A DNA stretch of 64,000 bases from Guillardia theta CCMP2712 (lineage: Eukaryota > Cryptophyceae > Pyrenomonadales > Geminigeraceae): positions 552,528 through 616,527 of the forward strand of contig NW_005434655.1 of the NCBI RefSeq assembly GCF_000315625.1, in the 5' to 3' direction. The position numbers and the translations under genes are program-made. Below the pieces are notes generated by a model. The model did no database searches and was not told where the DNA came from. It saw only the letters and a program-made list of their open reading frames with translations. Shown here piece after piece: positions 22,385 to 33,765 of the stretch (the first letter of the stretch is position 1; every line of letters begins with the position of its first letter).

Positions 22385-24301
22385 ATGGCACCGAGGAGGT
22401 CCGTGAGACTATTTCGGATGGCGATGGCGGAGGAAGACGGGAAGATGGCGCTGGAGGAGATGCGGAGGAGGAGCTTCACAGCATGGTAAGAGAAGGAGAG
22501 AAGTGATAGAAAAACAAGTGCTGAGACCAAGTGAGGGAAAAAGATCCCATGAGGAAGAGAAACGCATGATGGGAGATTGAGCTTGTATTAGTTTCTGTGA
22601 TGGGATATCAGATCATGTTAAGTTAGTTTGACCTCGTTGAGACTTGTGTTTAACAAGATACCTCGGGTCAGTGACGAAACGAGACTGTAGGTGGTATCTT
22701 CTAGCAACTGCTTCTTCATGCTGTGGTATCGTACTGGGCATGATTTACGTGGATCTCGATCAAGTTCAACGTTCTAAAACGCGTATTTGGCTTTTTCTTG
22801 GTTCGATCTTTTTCAGTTTTACACAAATTGAACGATCATACCTGAACATGAATCCTTTTAATCAGGAAAGGACCTCTTGCAAATCCTCATCATCACAATG
22901 TCTGTGGTATCAATCTTTGCGCTGTTTGTCTACTACGAAGGCGAAGTGCGCAAAAAGAAGCTCAGGTAGTTGGCATCAAGTTATCATGTTGTTTTCCTGA
23001 GCGAGGATGGTCAGAGGGATGCACATCTCGAAGGATCTTGGATACTTCTCCAGGCTCTCTCGAGCAGGTAGAGCGGACGAGATGCATGCTGCCCATGTCT
23101 GATCCTTAGGATCAGGTCTCAGCAGTGCTTTCTACACAGAAATTTTCATACAGCTCATCATGCCATGGCCGATTCTGAACTCGGAGTTTCATATCTGGTC
23201 TCCGACATCTCAAAAGTATTTGAGGTATGGACTGCAAGCTCATCTGTGCGCTGTGTACAAGAAACAACGGTTCATGAGCATTGTAGGTACAACCTGAATG
23301 ACTTCATGGTCCTTGCGATGTTTGTGCGAATGTATATGATCGCATTTTGTTGGTTTTTGGACCATACTTTCATGTCCCCAACATGTCTTTTGCTGAGTAA
23401 AATCAGCAACGTGAAGGTCAGGCACAGCTCCACTTGATGTTCAAAACTGACAAAGAGCTTCAGATGAGCTTTGTGAATGTGCTCAAGTATCTTCTCTGCT
23501 ATGACTTGATGTTCCTCGTATACCTCTGGGTCGCTAGCATCATCTTTTTCTCTTTTTCTCTCTACATCCTGGATCGGAGTGATCAGAGCTTCGGAGCGCC
23601 GTCCTCGTTCTCACAGCATTTCAGCTTCGCTGTCCTTCAAATGACTCTTACAAGAACTGAGGCCTTACAGCTACAAACTGACATGGCTAGAGTCTTCTCC
23701 TACCTGATATCTGCTGTTGGTCTTGCCCTCCTTGTCTTGACAGTCAATGCTTTCCGAATCCTCCTCAAGCTGCAGCCCAATGACGCTCAGTTCCTCGAGT
23801 CGTTCGAGCTCGATCGTGCTGGGCAGCGGCTGAGAAAGTCTGCTACCCTTTTCATTGAAAGTTTCTACATGCGATCATCGCTCTACAAGTCTAACGGTCG
23901 AGTCATCACGAAAACGATCTCGACGGCTCCGGAGAGGAAAGTGACCTATCGGGTATCATCAACTTTGCCCACCTCTCCTGCTGCGCTGTTGACCCTGTGG
24001 TGACTTGCAGGACTTGTCCTGGGCGCAGGGTGAGGCACCAGCTGGGAATATTTTTGATGACAGCAACTTGATGAGGAGGATGCAGGAGTTCAGGTCCTGT
24101 AGAGACGAGGTACCGAGGCCCTTGGTGTATGTGCGGGAAGCTGAACCCTGTTGGCAGGTGGACCGGCGGAAGGATCAGATGAGGAAGAAAAGGATGATGG
24201 TAGCCTCGGCGTTGCTGTCGCGCTCAGAGAAACTTGGGGAGCATGTGGACACACTCCGACGGCGCATCACGAGATTGAGCAGGTCTCGTCATCATGGCTG
24301 A
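22385..24301 (+). CDS. SK-like (calmodulin-type K+ channel family) protein lacking GYG
   Basis: Exons 22385-22485, 22691-22800, 22866-22965, 23006-23067, 23110-23224, 23287-~23340, ~23417-23952 and 24011-24301. One boundary near 23340-23417 is unresolved, and the first intron (205 nt) and the donor at 22801 are weak. The membrane layout follows small-conductance Ca2+-activated K+ channels: S1 WWYLLATASSCCGIVLGMIY, S2 ILIITMSVVSIFALFVYYEG, S3 YTEIFIQLIMPWPILN, S4-like FMVLAMFVRMYMIAF, S5 MFLVYLWVASIIFFSFSLYI and S6 ISAVGLALLVLTVNAF. After S6, FLESFELDRAGQRLRKSAT and then FIESFYMRSSLYKS align with the SK calmodulin-binding domain. The pore region (HFSFAVLQMTLTRTEALQ) has no GYG filter. A coiled-coil-like tail follows. 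The family is assigned by pattern only; the product may be non-conducting or regulatory. Confidence 0.65.
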
Positions 24302-24725
24302 AGAGTCTCTTACAAGTCGAGTCAAGGAAGGTCTAGCACACTTGCACAAGTCAAGGGACAGTGCGCTGGAAAAGAATATGTATTCTATGGATGTGGATTA
24401 TTTTTCTAGCAGCACGTCAGCTGCTGATTATTGTCTTTCGGTCTTCATTTCTTGGGCAAAACTTTCCTCCTCGGAGGAACCGGCACCGCATCCGGAGCGT
24501 TGGCTTCAGGGTTGTCTATCGCAAGGTTTTAGCCGTTCAGCAAGGCAGGGGCTGGAACAGCTGACCTTGATCGTCGGGCTTGTTTGAGCTCTCCGATCTA
24601 TCGCTGATCTCGGAGGCCACATCGGACGAGGGAGCTTTCTTGACCTCCTACCAATAGCATGAGCTCCTGCCCCGTCGACGAATCGATCGACCTTGGGAGT
24701 ATCTTTCCGATCCTCGTCCGGCTTC

Positions 24726-26352
24726 TCATTCTTCTCCATCTTCTACATGATCGTAAGCAGTGCCAACTCGATTGAAGCACCGACCTTGGAAGGAGCAGGA
24801 GGCGCGGTTTGTGTTGTGTCCTACCAAGATCTCTCAGTCTCAGATCGCTCTGGCATGTACCTGGCCCGGCCCGGACCTCATCGGCAGCTGGAAGTTCAAA
24901 GGTGAGGTCTTCAAGGTACTTGGGGTCTGGGTCCTGCGGAATCCCATTCGTTAAGGAGAAGCAATCGTTGCTGAAAAAGTACATCGGATGGCTCAAGCTG
25001 AACGGCCTCCTTCGGCCAACCATCGGACCATCGCCCCTGCCAGAGGATCAGTGATCAACCTCAGAGGGAGAGGTAGAGGCTAGCCTGTACTCTGCTTCCG
25101 TCAGCAAAGCAATAGAGCCCCATGCCTTGACAGGTTCATGGCGTCAGGGACCATACGATAACTTTCCTTTCCTCACCTTCTGGCGTCCCTCCTGTCATAT
25201 CGCCGAAGTATTGGTCGCCGTTGGGATACTTCCTGATACATCTGGAATGAAAGTTTTTGGCATCACTCTCCCCCCGAGGCAGAAAGGAGATTAGACGAAC
25301 CTTCCCGTCCCATCCGACTTTCCGCTCTTAAACTCTCCTTTCAATTTGTTCCCGTTGGCTGCAATAAACAATCCTGACGCAGGTTTCAGACATAGGCAGT
25401 GACTTCAATAGTTCTCACCCTCGCCAGAGGCCACGCCATCGGAGAAGTTTCCTTGAGTTTGACATCATCCCCAATCAAAACTCTTCTTATCTCCACCTGT
25501 GTGCGCGGCCCCGTTCTTGTATGTACACTTTCCCTGTCATCAGGCTTTAGATCGACTGCATCGTTTGAATCCAGAATGACTCACAAGTCCATGTGGCTTC
25601 CCATCCATCCACTCGCCCTCATACACGTCCCCACTGTACCAACGTCAGTTTAGCCCTGCCAGCAACAGACAGACTTTGCGGTCTTCATCCGGCCCTTTCC
25701 ATGTCGACGCCCCTTCAACACAAACAAGAGATTTCAAAATAACAAAATCGAAGCAGGTTGCAGAGTTTACAGCTCGAAACTCTCCCTCATATTCGAGTTG
25801 ATCTGCTATGACCTCCTTTCCTTCTCGCAAGAAATCACGAAAGCCTATCAAAACAAACTTGACAAACCTTGTCCATCAGGTTCTCCCCTCATGAATTCAC
25901 CCTCATATGAAATATCTCCTTCACGCACACAGTCAGGATTCAGCGGTTCAACATAGGCCAATCACACCGAAGGCAACTCTCAGAACAAACTTCCCTTTGC
26001 CTTCAGGCTCCTGCCGAGAAGATCGTCAGGACAGTCCCCTGACGTAAGGACAAGACAACCCCTTTGAAGAAACTTCCAGTGTAGGAACTGTCCTTCGTGT
26101 AAAGGGAACCTGCGACGACATGACCTCCTCCCTTACGAAACCTTACAGGGGCACCTTTCCCATGAAACTGGCCGGACCGCCATTCTCCCTCATAGCGCCT
26201 CCCATCCTCCCACTCACACTTGCCACTCCCCTGTCACACCGCGTCAACGACAGGCTGCAAAGCGACCCTCTTCGTACATGCGGGACTTCTTTCTTCGTCT
26301 CTCCGACATACTCGCCGCCATCCGCGAGCCGCACGCTTGTCTCTGACGACAT
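24726..26352 (-). CDS. MORN-repeat protein in 17 tiny exons
   Basis: Exons in transcript order: 26278-26352, 26155-26230, 26060-26109, 25968-26010, 25868-25918, 25771-25820, 25675-25712, 25585-25633, 25497-25533, 25419-25451, 25301-25373, 25177-25241, 25091-25125, 24983-25036, 24861-24933, 24785-24820, 24726-24742. Phase is kept at all 16 junctions; 284 aa. Successive MORN units are visible, for example GGEYVGETKKEVPHGSGKC, RRYEGEWRSGQFHGKG, YEGEFMRGEPDGQG, LEYEGEFRAGRRHGKG and VYEGEWMDGKPHGLGK. The tail is acidic, ending EDGEE. MORN sheets bind membranes or partner proteins in cortical and cytoskeletal structures and in lipid kinases; no other domain is present. It is convergent with the channel gene. 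The final 17-nt exon is the least certain. Confidence 0.87.
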
Positions 26353-27022
26353 GAGAGAGGTTGAGGGACCTGAGCAACTCAGTCAATCTTCCTACCACAA
26401 ACTACTCCCACGTAATTGCCGGGCCTTGCGATCCTCCTCCCTCCCTCTCTTCTTCCTTATCTTCCTCCTCCCCACCTTCCTCACCCTAGTCCCTCTTATC
26501 CCTTCTTCTCTTCTCTCTTTCCCAAGTTTCATACCATGTGCTGCCCCCTCCCTCCCTCCCTCCACCCCCTCCCCCGTGTCTCGCTCGCCCTCGCTCGTCT
26601 CTCCAGCCTCATTCCCGCCAAACTTCAAAAAACGGATCACTTCACCAGCAGCCCCGCTCTCTCAGGTAGAAGGTAAGGGGCACCCTCTTATATCATATTA
26701 GCATAATACTTAAATATCTCCTGTAGTGTATGGGGGGTAATATGACGCTCAGAAGGGGGAGCGGGTAGGTAGCTGGCAAGGGGAGTTAGCGCCCAGTAGA
26801 ATCCGAACCCCGGGGACATGCGGCGAAGAGCGTTCGCCATGCTGATAGAGAGGGGGGGCAGAGAGAAGGAGACAGCAGGCGGGAGAGTGATGGAGATGCA
26901 GAAGTAGGTTAGAGGGAGCAACGGAGAGGAGGAGATGTACTTTCTGGGAACACAAGGCAGTGAGCAATAAAAGGGCGGGAAGGCTGTGCTGTTTGTGTTG
27001 AGCTTTGTAGTCCGAGTTCGAC
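26353..27022. other. Divergent intergenic region
   Basis: 670 bp between the MORN and PHD-CXC start codons. It holds a CTCCCTCC-rich stretch (26430-26600) and ordinary sequence, but no GC/CCCTACCCC island. It is the clearest 5' gap without one. Confidence 0.45.
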
Positions 27023-28121
27023 ATGGCACAACAAGAGTTCTCCCCATGCTCGGACTGTGGGACGTTGCCTTGCAAGAGACCCAAGAGAGTGTTGGACGAC
27101 TGCTGCTCGTGCTCGGGGGAAGTTTGTGGGGACCCAGCATGCCCTGCGATCGAGTTGATCACTTGCGAAGCTTGCAACAGAGGAGACAACGAAATGCAGC
27201 TGATCCTGTGTGACGGCTGCGATCATGCATGCCACCTGGCTTGCATGGATCCGCCCGTAGGTTTTGTGCCGGAAACGTGGTTTTGCCGCCGGTGCTTATC
27301 AGCATCGTTGAAACTGCATGATTCCAGGGACCGGAGGATAGGAGGCCAAGGTGATTGCACAATCATTCTTGACCCAGCGTCAACTATGACCCTGACTTTT
27401 GGTATTGAAGCACTTTGTAAATCCGTAAATGATTTCTACAGACAAGGTGATGCGATCGGGCGAATTCTGCTGCCGTTCTAAACTTGAGTGGTTGACGATG
27501 CTATCAGACATCTCCTGGCAATCAGGAAGTTTTCCACAGCCCTCAGAGATTTTCAAGAGCGCAATCATGAACATTAGCCACCATGATCACGAGTCGAGCC
27601 CCAGGGGGCTGAGTTGCAAGTGCAAGAGGAGTCGATGCATGAAGAAGTAAGCTGCTGCCAGCGGCTACAGGTTCACGAGGTAGACTCTGACTCCCCGGAC
27701 CTTTACAGGTACTGCGAATGCTTTCAGAACAGCTCTGCCTGCACATCTAGATGCACGTGCAATGACTGCGGGAACACCATCTCGGAGAGGATGCGGAAGC
27801 CTGGGACCTTCCAAGTCCGCGCTTCCTCCACCTCCCCGACCAACGCCCCAGAGCCCGATGTAGAGGTTGTGCATGTCGCACCCAAGACGTGAGGCCTTGC
27901 CGATGACGGTTTCTCTGGTGTGACTTGCTAGCAGGGTCAAGCCATCGAGCTACAGCAGGTGGAGGCTGGAGAATCAACTCAAGGAGAGGGATAGGTCGCC
28001 GCTGCCGCACGAGCTGCCAAGGGAGGTTCAGCTACTTGCAGCAGAGGCTTACACTCGGCAACAAGCCTTGCAGCATCAGAGCCTCGGCGGCAGGATGTCG
28101 AATCGATCTTCTCTTCCTTGA
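27023..28121 (+). CDS. PHD finger - CXC domain fusion protein
   Basis: Exons 27023-27350, 27442-27646, 27709-27888 and 27935-28121, phases consistent, 299 aa. A C4HC3 PHD finger at about residues 49-92 runs CEAC, CDGC, HACHLAC and WFCRRC. A Cys-rich CXC (CRC, Tesmin/TSO1/LIN54 type) motif at about residues 164-196 reads CKCKRSRCMKKYCECFQ then CTSRCTCNDC, across the 27646/27709 intron. PHD fingers read histone H3 tails; CXC motifs bind DNA (CHR-like TTYGAA in LIN54) or precede SET domains. Here there is one CXC, no second CXC and no SET, so a sequence-specific chromatin reader is inferred. Exon 4 adds a helical tail (VQLLAAEAYTRQQALQHQS). The ATG is the first in frame; 5 further Cys lie between residues 9 and 39. 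Confidence 0.85.
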
Positions 28122-28129
28122 CCCACGGC

Positions 28130-29340
28130 CACTGTCAGACTCACTTGAATGTCGACACTCAGTCACTGTGAAAGCCGCCAGTGCCCCCGAATTGAAAAGT
28201 TTCTGTCACAGCACTGTTAGCATGCAACACTCAGTGACTGATTTCGGAAGTTCTGGCAGCCGCTGAGCCGCTGAGCATCAGACCCTTGCCAAGTTGAAAG
28301 GCTTAGTTTAAGTTACCGTGACTCAGTGATCAGTGTAGTATTTAGTAGATAAAATCCTTCAGGTCACAAGTTTTCGGTCCGATCCCGCCGCCCACTGCGC
28401 TCTGACGACCTGGCAGGCGAGTCCGCCGTCAACTGACGGTTCCGATTCGGAAGAGCTGAGCCCCGCCGGGGCCGGGGCCCGGCGCCGCCACACTGCACTT
28501 TGCGGCCGGGCCGGCCCGGCCGGGGCCGGGCGGACTGCACGCGCCGTGACTAGGGCGCGCCGGGGCCGGGCCGCTGGCAGTGCCCAGCCGCCGCTCCCCG
28601 GGCCGCACGCGGAACTTCGGAAGTTCCGAATGGTTCGAGCCGCGCCCGGCCCGCCGGCGCCGAGTCGGAACTCGGAAGCCTTTCGGCCAATGAATCGTCA
28701 CCGGGCCCACGCGCGGCCGCATGTCACATGGCCCGGCCCCGCTCAAGCCGCGTGACTCGGAACTCTTGGCCGAAAGAAATGCACCTATTGCCCTCATCCC
28801 CGCTTTTACCTCCTTCAAAAGCTGGCGAAAAAACATTTGACCGGCAATTTGACCGGTAGGGGTGGGACGTTATTCCCATTGAAACATTGCCATCATTGGA
28901 GTCTGGAATCATCTGCAACCCATAAGATGACACCACCCCTAGTTCTCTCTGTCTTCTTGGGGTGTGATTCTCATTGGGGTGGTGCGGTGGAAGTCTGGAA
29001 GGTGTGTGGTAAAGAGAGGCTGCTGACATATAATCGAACCTTCTGGAGTATTCTAAGACCCTCCGTCCGATGGTTACTAGGGTACCCCACCCTATTCATT
29101 CTAGGGTTACCCCATACCACCCCAGTTGCAAATGATCAGAAAGTCTTCAAACCGCACCTCTCGATTTGCCGGGGGTATTAAAGCATCGGTCACCACCCCT
29201 ACCCCCAATTGGCCGGGACTCTTTATTCCTAATGAATGATCACCCCTTCCTGGCATAGGTTTAGTACCCACTGAATGGGAACACTGGATTACTACCCCTG
29301 CCGATCACCTACCCTAACATACCCCCACCCCTGTCTCATC
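28130..29340. other. Two-part island: GC block then CCCTACCCC tract
   Basis: Positions 28130-28430 are rich in CAGTGAC words. Positions 28440-28760 are almost pure CCGGGCC/CGGAAG vocabulary. A short bridge precedes the C-rich tract at 28850-29340 (ACCCCACCC, CACCCCTACCCCC). No coding signal is seen. From 29340 to 29576 is ordinary sequence upstream of the small gene. Confidence 0.6.
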
Positions 29341-29576
29341 CTCTAGAGTCGTCCCTCTTCGTCCCTTCCAAAGTTCCATCCTGCCTCTATTGGTCAGCTT
29401 TGTCATTCTGCTTGCCCCTTCGCTTCGGTGATCTTGGTGACACGCTCTTCTTCAAAGCAACCCTCAACCCCTCTGCTGTTGCAAAGTCAAAGGAAGCTGT
29501 TTCTTTTCAATTTTCCTACAGACTCAAGGGTTCCTGAGTCTCACTTGGTTTTTCGACCCTGTACATACTTTGCTTA

Positions 29577-30020
29577 ATGTGTGTGATGTCACCCATTTAC
29601 TCTGAGAGATCTATAGAAGAGGGGATGAGCCAGGCGAAAGCTGTGTTACAGAACCCTGCTCTGAGATTTCATAGATCGGCATTATTGCACTTCGAAAGAA
29701 CGAATGGATCGGATTCTTCCGGCATCTATCCTCCAAACCGAAGAATTCTTGTGAGAGCATGGAAGCGGAAAAGACCTGGGTTCAGAAGCACTCTCAAGAA
29801 GAAATCCTCGCACCTTCAAAACGTTCTTGCTATCACAACCTCCAAGAACAAAGAAGATTTGCTGGCTTCGTTCAAGAAGTTTCTACAGAAAAGGAAGACC
29901 AGGCGCTCAAAATCGCATAGAACGAAGAAGCCTTGTCACAAGTCAGGAAATCAAGATGAGTATTTTGGGGATAACGAGTTGAACGGATATCTCAGCGAGA
30001 CTGAATCCGTTTCCATGTAG
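29577..30020 (+). CDS. Small basic hypothetical protein
   Basis: Uninterrupted 147-codon frame from ATG to TAG. I do not recognise it. The product is strongly basic: RILVRAWKRKRPGF, then KKFLQKRKTRRSKSHRTKK, and ends acidic (DELNGYLSETESVSM-like). That suggests a nuclear or nucleic-acid-associated protein; this is inference. Its frame is open in sequence less GC-biased than the islands, which favours a real gene, but it lacks the introns seen in nearly all neighbours. An in-frame ATG three codons in could also be used. Confidence 0.45.
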   Translation: MCVMSPIYSERSIEEGMSQAKAVLQNPALRFHRSALLHFERTNGSDSSGIYPPNRRILVRAWKRKRPGFRSTLKKKSSHLQNVLAITTSKNKEDLLASFKKFLQKRKTRRSKSHRTKKPCHKSGNQDEYFGDNELNGYLSETESVSM

Positions 30021-31290
30021 AGTCTTTGATGTCAATTATGTATGATTGCTGTACAGACAGTATTTGCCAGTTGCGTGAATTTTCCAATAAACCGAAGTGT
30101 TCGACAAAACCTGCTCTTACAGAACACTCGGCATAAAAACAAGACAGTTTATTGGAGAGATTTCCAAACAACTATAATCTACAATACTCAATTGCAACTG
30201 TGGAAGAAAGAAAGAGGTGAAAGAATAACTGAGGGCCTTCGATGCAAGATTTCTCAAATGTCTCGCGCGATATGGCACACGTCTAAATGTAGAAGTTAGG
30301 AGACGATCTTTCTCCTGGCTTGCGATATTCGGGTGCACCAAGGGTTCCTTTGATGAACTGGGTATAGCCCGCAGAGTGACAAGACCCCCTATGGTAGTCT
30401 AATTAGTCACACTGCACGTAACAAGAGCGGTTTCATACTTGTGCCACCCCTGTGAGCCCGGCGAAGAACGCTCTTTACATGTCTTGTTCTGTCCATATGC
30501 ACCCTGCAATTTGTAGAACAGCGATGGCGACTCCGGTTTCCCAAGAGGGTACCACATCTGCAGATGTTTGTCAGTAATTCCCAATATCTCGACAATGAAA
30601 GACAGATATGGTTGAGGGATAGTTAATCTTCGAACACGAAACGATATGTTAAAATCTCAAAAAATGTTCAAATCTCAAAAAATTATGTTCAAATCTGCTG
30701 CAATCTTGCGATTGTATCTCGCTTCCATTTTGTTCTTGTACAGCCTTGCAGATTAGAAATAAAACCATCAGCATTGAAATGTGTTGTATGCATCTAGCTT
30801 CAACTCTGAAAATGATTGACAAAACTTTCATTTTTGTTCAACCAAATGAATTCACCTAGAAATTGAAGGGAATTCGTGAGGGAGAGATCAGCCAAGATAA
30901 TTTGTCTGACCAACAAGAAAAAGTGTGCTACAATCATTCCCTTTGCACGTTGCAGCGACAACACTAACAGCATGACCTAAACATCGAGATGGCAGCTTTC
31001 TCACAGTCCATTTAGCATTTCAATCGATTGCTGATTTGAATCTCAACCTTCAACCCTTATCGCATCCATCAAAGCATGTCTGTCTGCCTCTTCACCTCGC
31101 TCTACAACCAATTTTTCATCTCAACTAGTTTTTTAAAAAGACTACCACAGTGGTAGTCTTGTTAACTTGAGTAATATATTCTGTACAAATCATTTGTTCA
31201 CACCAGTACAAACAAGAACCAAAAGGTGATAACAAAAAAGGTAACAATATAGTAAAACATGAACATGGCTGACAGACCAAAACAATTTCT
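30021..31290. other. AT-richer intergenic stretch
   Basis: 1.27 kb of lower GC sequence. Short AAATCTCAAAAAATG repeats occur at 30650-30690. No coding frame or RNA gene could be supported. Confidence 0.4.
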
Positions 31291-31364
31291 CGCTCCCGGC
31301 AGGGCTCGAACCTGCGACCTAACGGTTAACAGCCGTTCGCTCTGACCGACTGAGCTACGGAAGC
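31291..31364 (-). tRNA. tRNA-Asn (anticodon GUU)
   Basis: On the minus strand the acceptor strands GCTTCCG and CGGGAGC pair, with a G discriminator base. The D arm has GTAGCTCAG...AGAGC, the anticodon stem-loop is CGGCTGTTAACCG with GTT, and the T arm carries GGTTCGAACC. It is 74 nt without an intron. The internal A and B boxes are intact, consistent with Pol III transcription. Confidence 0.96.
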
Positions 31365-31694
31365 ACGTCTTGTGCTCTGTAACCAGAGCTTATATCGAAC
31401 CTCATCCCCACACTGACCCTGGGGGTTGTCCAGGTTGGTGAGTCAGGGAGTCATGGCGTATGCAGGGAAGGGAAGGGAAGGGAGGGAGGGAGGAAGAGAA
31501 GGGAGAAGTAGGTAGGAGGGAGAGGAGGGTTGAGAACCAGAAAGGGAAAGCAAAAGCACCAGAAGAGGGAGAAAACGAGAGAGCAAGTGGGCAAGCACGG
31601 GATAGACTGTGCTTGAGCGATCGTTAGTAAGGAACAAGAATACTGCATAACTCGAATGACATTGTAATGCTCAACAGATTTGATCCACGATGGG
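31365..31694. other. Purine-rich stretch upstream of the next gene
   Basis: Irregular GGGA/GGAG purine tract at 31460-31580. No gene seen. Confidence 0.35.
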
Positions 31695-33625
31695 ATGGAA
31701 GACTTCTTCCTCCCTGGTTCTCGCTGTATATGCTGGTCTGCAGATACCAGAGCATCTTTGAGAGTTCTGATCCTCCCTGACAGGTGTACTACTGTTCATC
31801 AGTCAGAGAGACAAACGAGCGAGTTTTGATCAACCGGAGGCTGTAAACAGGTCAGATTTTGCTTCCCTTCGAGACTTCCCTTTGTTTGAAGTTCAGTCGC
31901 TCTTGGGTCATACCTAGGAACGGCAGGATCAGTTTGCTGTCTTTGCAAGGGCAGCAGCAAGGATATAACGATCTCAAGCTCCTCACAGACGCTAGGGACT
32001 CGCAGGTATGGCTCGATCCTCAAACATCCCCTGACCTGACGCGACGTGCTTTTTCCTTCAGAGGCAGGACGAGCAGGCGGCGAAGGAGCGAAGGATGGCG
32101 CTGCTGAAGAAGGCCGGGGTGACGGGGAGGGGGAGGGAGCAGAAAGGTGACGTAGAGGGGGGCAGCATGAGTCTACCCCTCCTAACATGCCACAGACGGA
32201 GTAGACCTTGGCCTCCTTAAACAAGCCGTGAAGGAGCAGAACTACGAGTCTTCCGCACAGACCAAGGGGTGATAGGAAGAGGGGGGAAGGGGGGGGAGGG
32301 GAGGGGAGGGGAGGAGGGAAAGGGGAGGGGAGGACAGTGAGAAGTGGGAGGTAGTGATGGTGAAGCCTTGTGACGTAGCTGTGAAGGTTCACGAGGGATC
32401 TGCTTGCTGCCTCGCGAGCCCAGGCTTCCAAGGAGCAGAAGGGGATGCAGTTCAAGGGGAACGTTCCTATCCAGCAGGAGCTGCGGAAGATACTGGGCGA
32501 TCAAGTGAGCATGCAGGCGGGAGAGGAAGGAGCTGAGATTCCTGTCTGCTTCAGTTTGTTTCAGGCTCGTACCATAAAGCTTCTATTGGTTCAAGTCCAG
32601 CACAAGATCAGCAGACCTCGATCAGCCTGAGCGGTCCAGCACGGAAGGCGCCGCAGGTAGAGAAGTTGAGATGCTGCTGGGAAGATGACAGGGAAGCAGT
32701 TTTTAAGCTTGAAGGACGAGAAGAAGTTGGTTTCAGAGCTGACAAGTGGGTCGCAAGGTTGGAAGCCTCTGATTTCTCTTTCTATTTCTCATGCTCTCTC
32801 TCCTGCTCTTGCTTCCTTTGAATATGTCAAAGTTCCATTCTCTTATCTGATGTTGGCGCATCAGACTCTGCGATCAAGTCGATCGAGAATGCTGCTCGCG
32901 TCCCGCATGCCAGGAGGAACGGACTCGCTCTCGACGATGAGAAGAATCTTGTGGGCTACCTCGACTCGTCAGCTGCAGGTGGGAGGTTGGCAGCAACCGG
33001 CTGTGATCACAGTCATACCCTTGCTACTTCCTTCGCCTTGCGTCTGTTATGATACCCCTCAACGAGTAGACGACCACCATTACCGCTCCCTCCTCCATCG
33101 GCTGCATCAAAGGAGACATCTCATGCACCAAAGGTGCCATACATGTCTTCCTCCTCCTCCTCTCCCTCCTGACAAGTCGCAGGCGACATGCCCTGGAGTC
33201 TCCTGCTGTGCGTAGCTGCCATGCGCTCCCCGCAGTGAGCTGACTTTCTGTAGGACGAACATACTGGCAAGCATCATATGAAATCATGTTGGGACTCCTT
33301 CCCTTCCCTTCCTTGCCCCTTCCGCTCACCTTCCCATTCCCTTCCCCCTTCTCCTGCTCCTTCCCTTTACTCTCCCTGCCCCTGCACTTTTTCATCCTTT
33401 GCCGACAATCTCTTTCCCTCCTTTCCTGTTCCACGTCCATCCCTCCTTCCCGCTTCCTTTCACCACTACCACCACCTCCTCCCCTTTCCCTCTGCAACAT
33501 TCATGGACTTACTATCATATGTTTCAGATATGAACTACTGGAAGTGGGCGAGGGGGAAGCGGCTTAAGAAAGAGCTGTCGGGTGTAGTTGACAACGTTCT
33601 CAAAGACCTGCAGCATAGAAAGTGA
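31695..33625 (+). CDS. Unrecognised multi-exon protein
   Basis: Exons 31695-31783 (uncertain), 31927-32005, 32062-32146, 32196-32268, 32396-32504, 32555-32757, 32833-32978, 33113-33133, 33183-33211, 33254-33287 and 33528-33625; phases agree throughout, about 321 aa. I know no family for it. The first half is charged and helical (RQDEQAAKERRMALLKKAG), and a basic-to-neutral linker contains SSPAQDQQTSISLSGPARK. A globular-looking part holds RCCWEDDREAVFKLEG and SAIKSIENAARVPHARRNG. A basic aromatic tail, YMNYWKWARGKRLKKEL, ends the protein. One internal exon is only 21 nt. The open frame after 31927 has no ATG, so the start at 31695 rests on phase alone. It is convergent with the WD40 gene, 140 bp apart. 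Confidence 0.6.
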
Positions 33626-33696
33626 AAGTGAAGTGAAAGTGAAAGCTTCTTGTTTATTCTCCTCCTCCCCCTCCAGTTTCACCTCCTCCAGTTTCA

Positions 33697-33763
33697 CCTC
33701 CTCCTCCTCCTCCTCCTCCTCCTCCTCCTCCTCCTCCTCCTCCTCCTCCTCCTCCTCCTCCTC
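33697..33763. repeat. (CTC)n microsatellite between two gene ends
   Basis: About 22 uninterrupted CTC triplets lying just 3' of the WD40 stop codon (33766). Confidence 0.95.
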
Positions 33764-33765
33764 AT

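Noticed and set aside
24294-24587. 97-codon frame after the SK-like channel
   Set aside because: Overlaps the channel stop codon and the short convergent gap; probably 3' UTR, though an alternative channel tail cannot be excluded.
28850-29340. Telomere or contig end
   Set aside because: The CCCTACCCC words are irregular, internal and flanked by genes on both sides.
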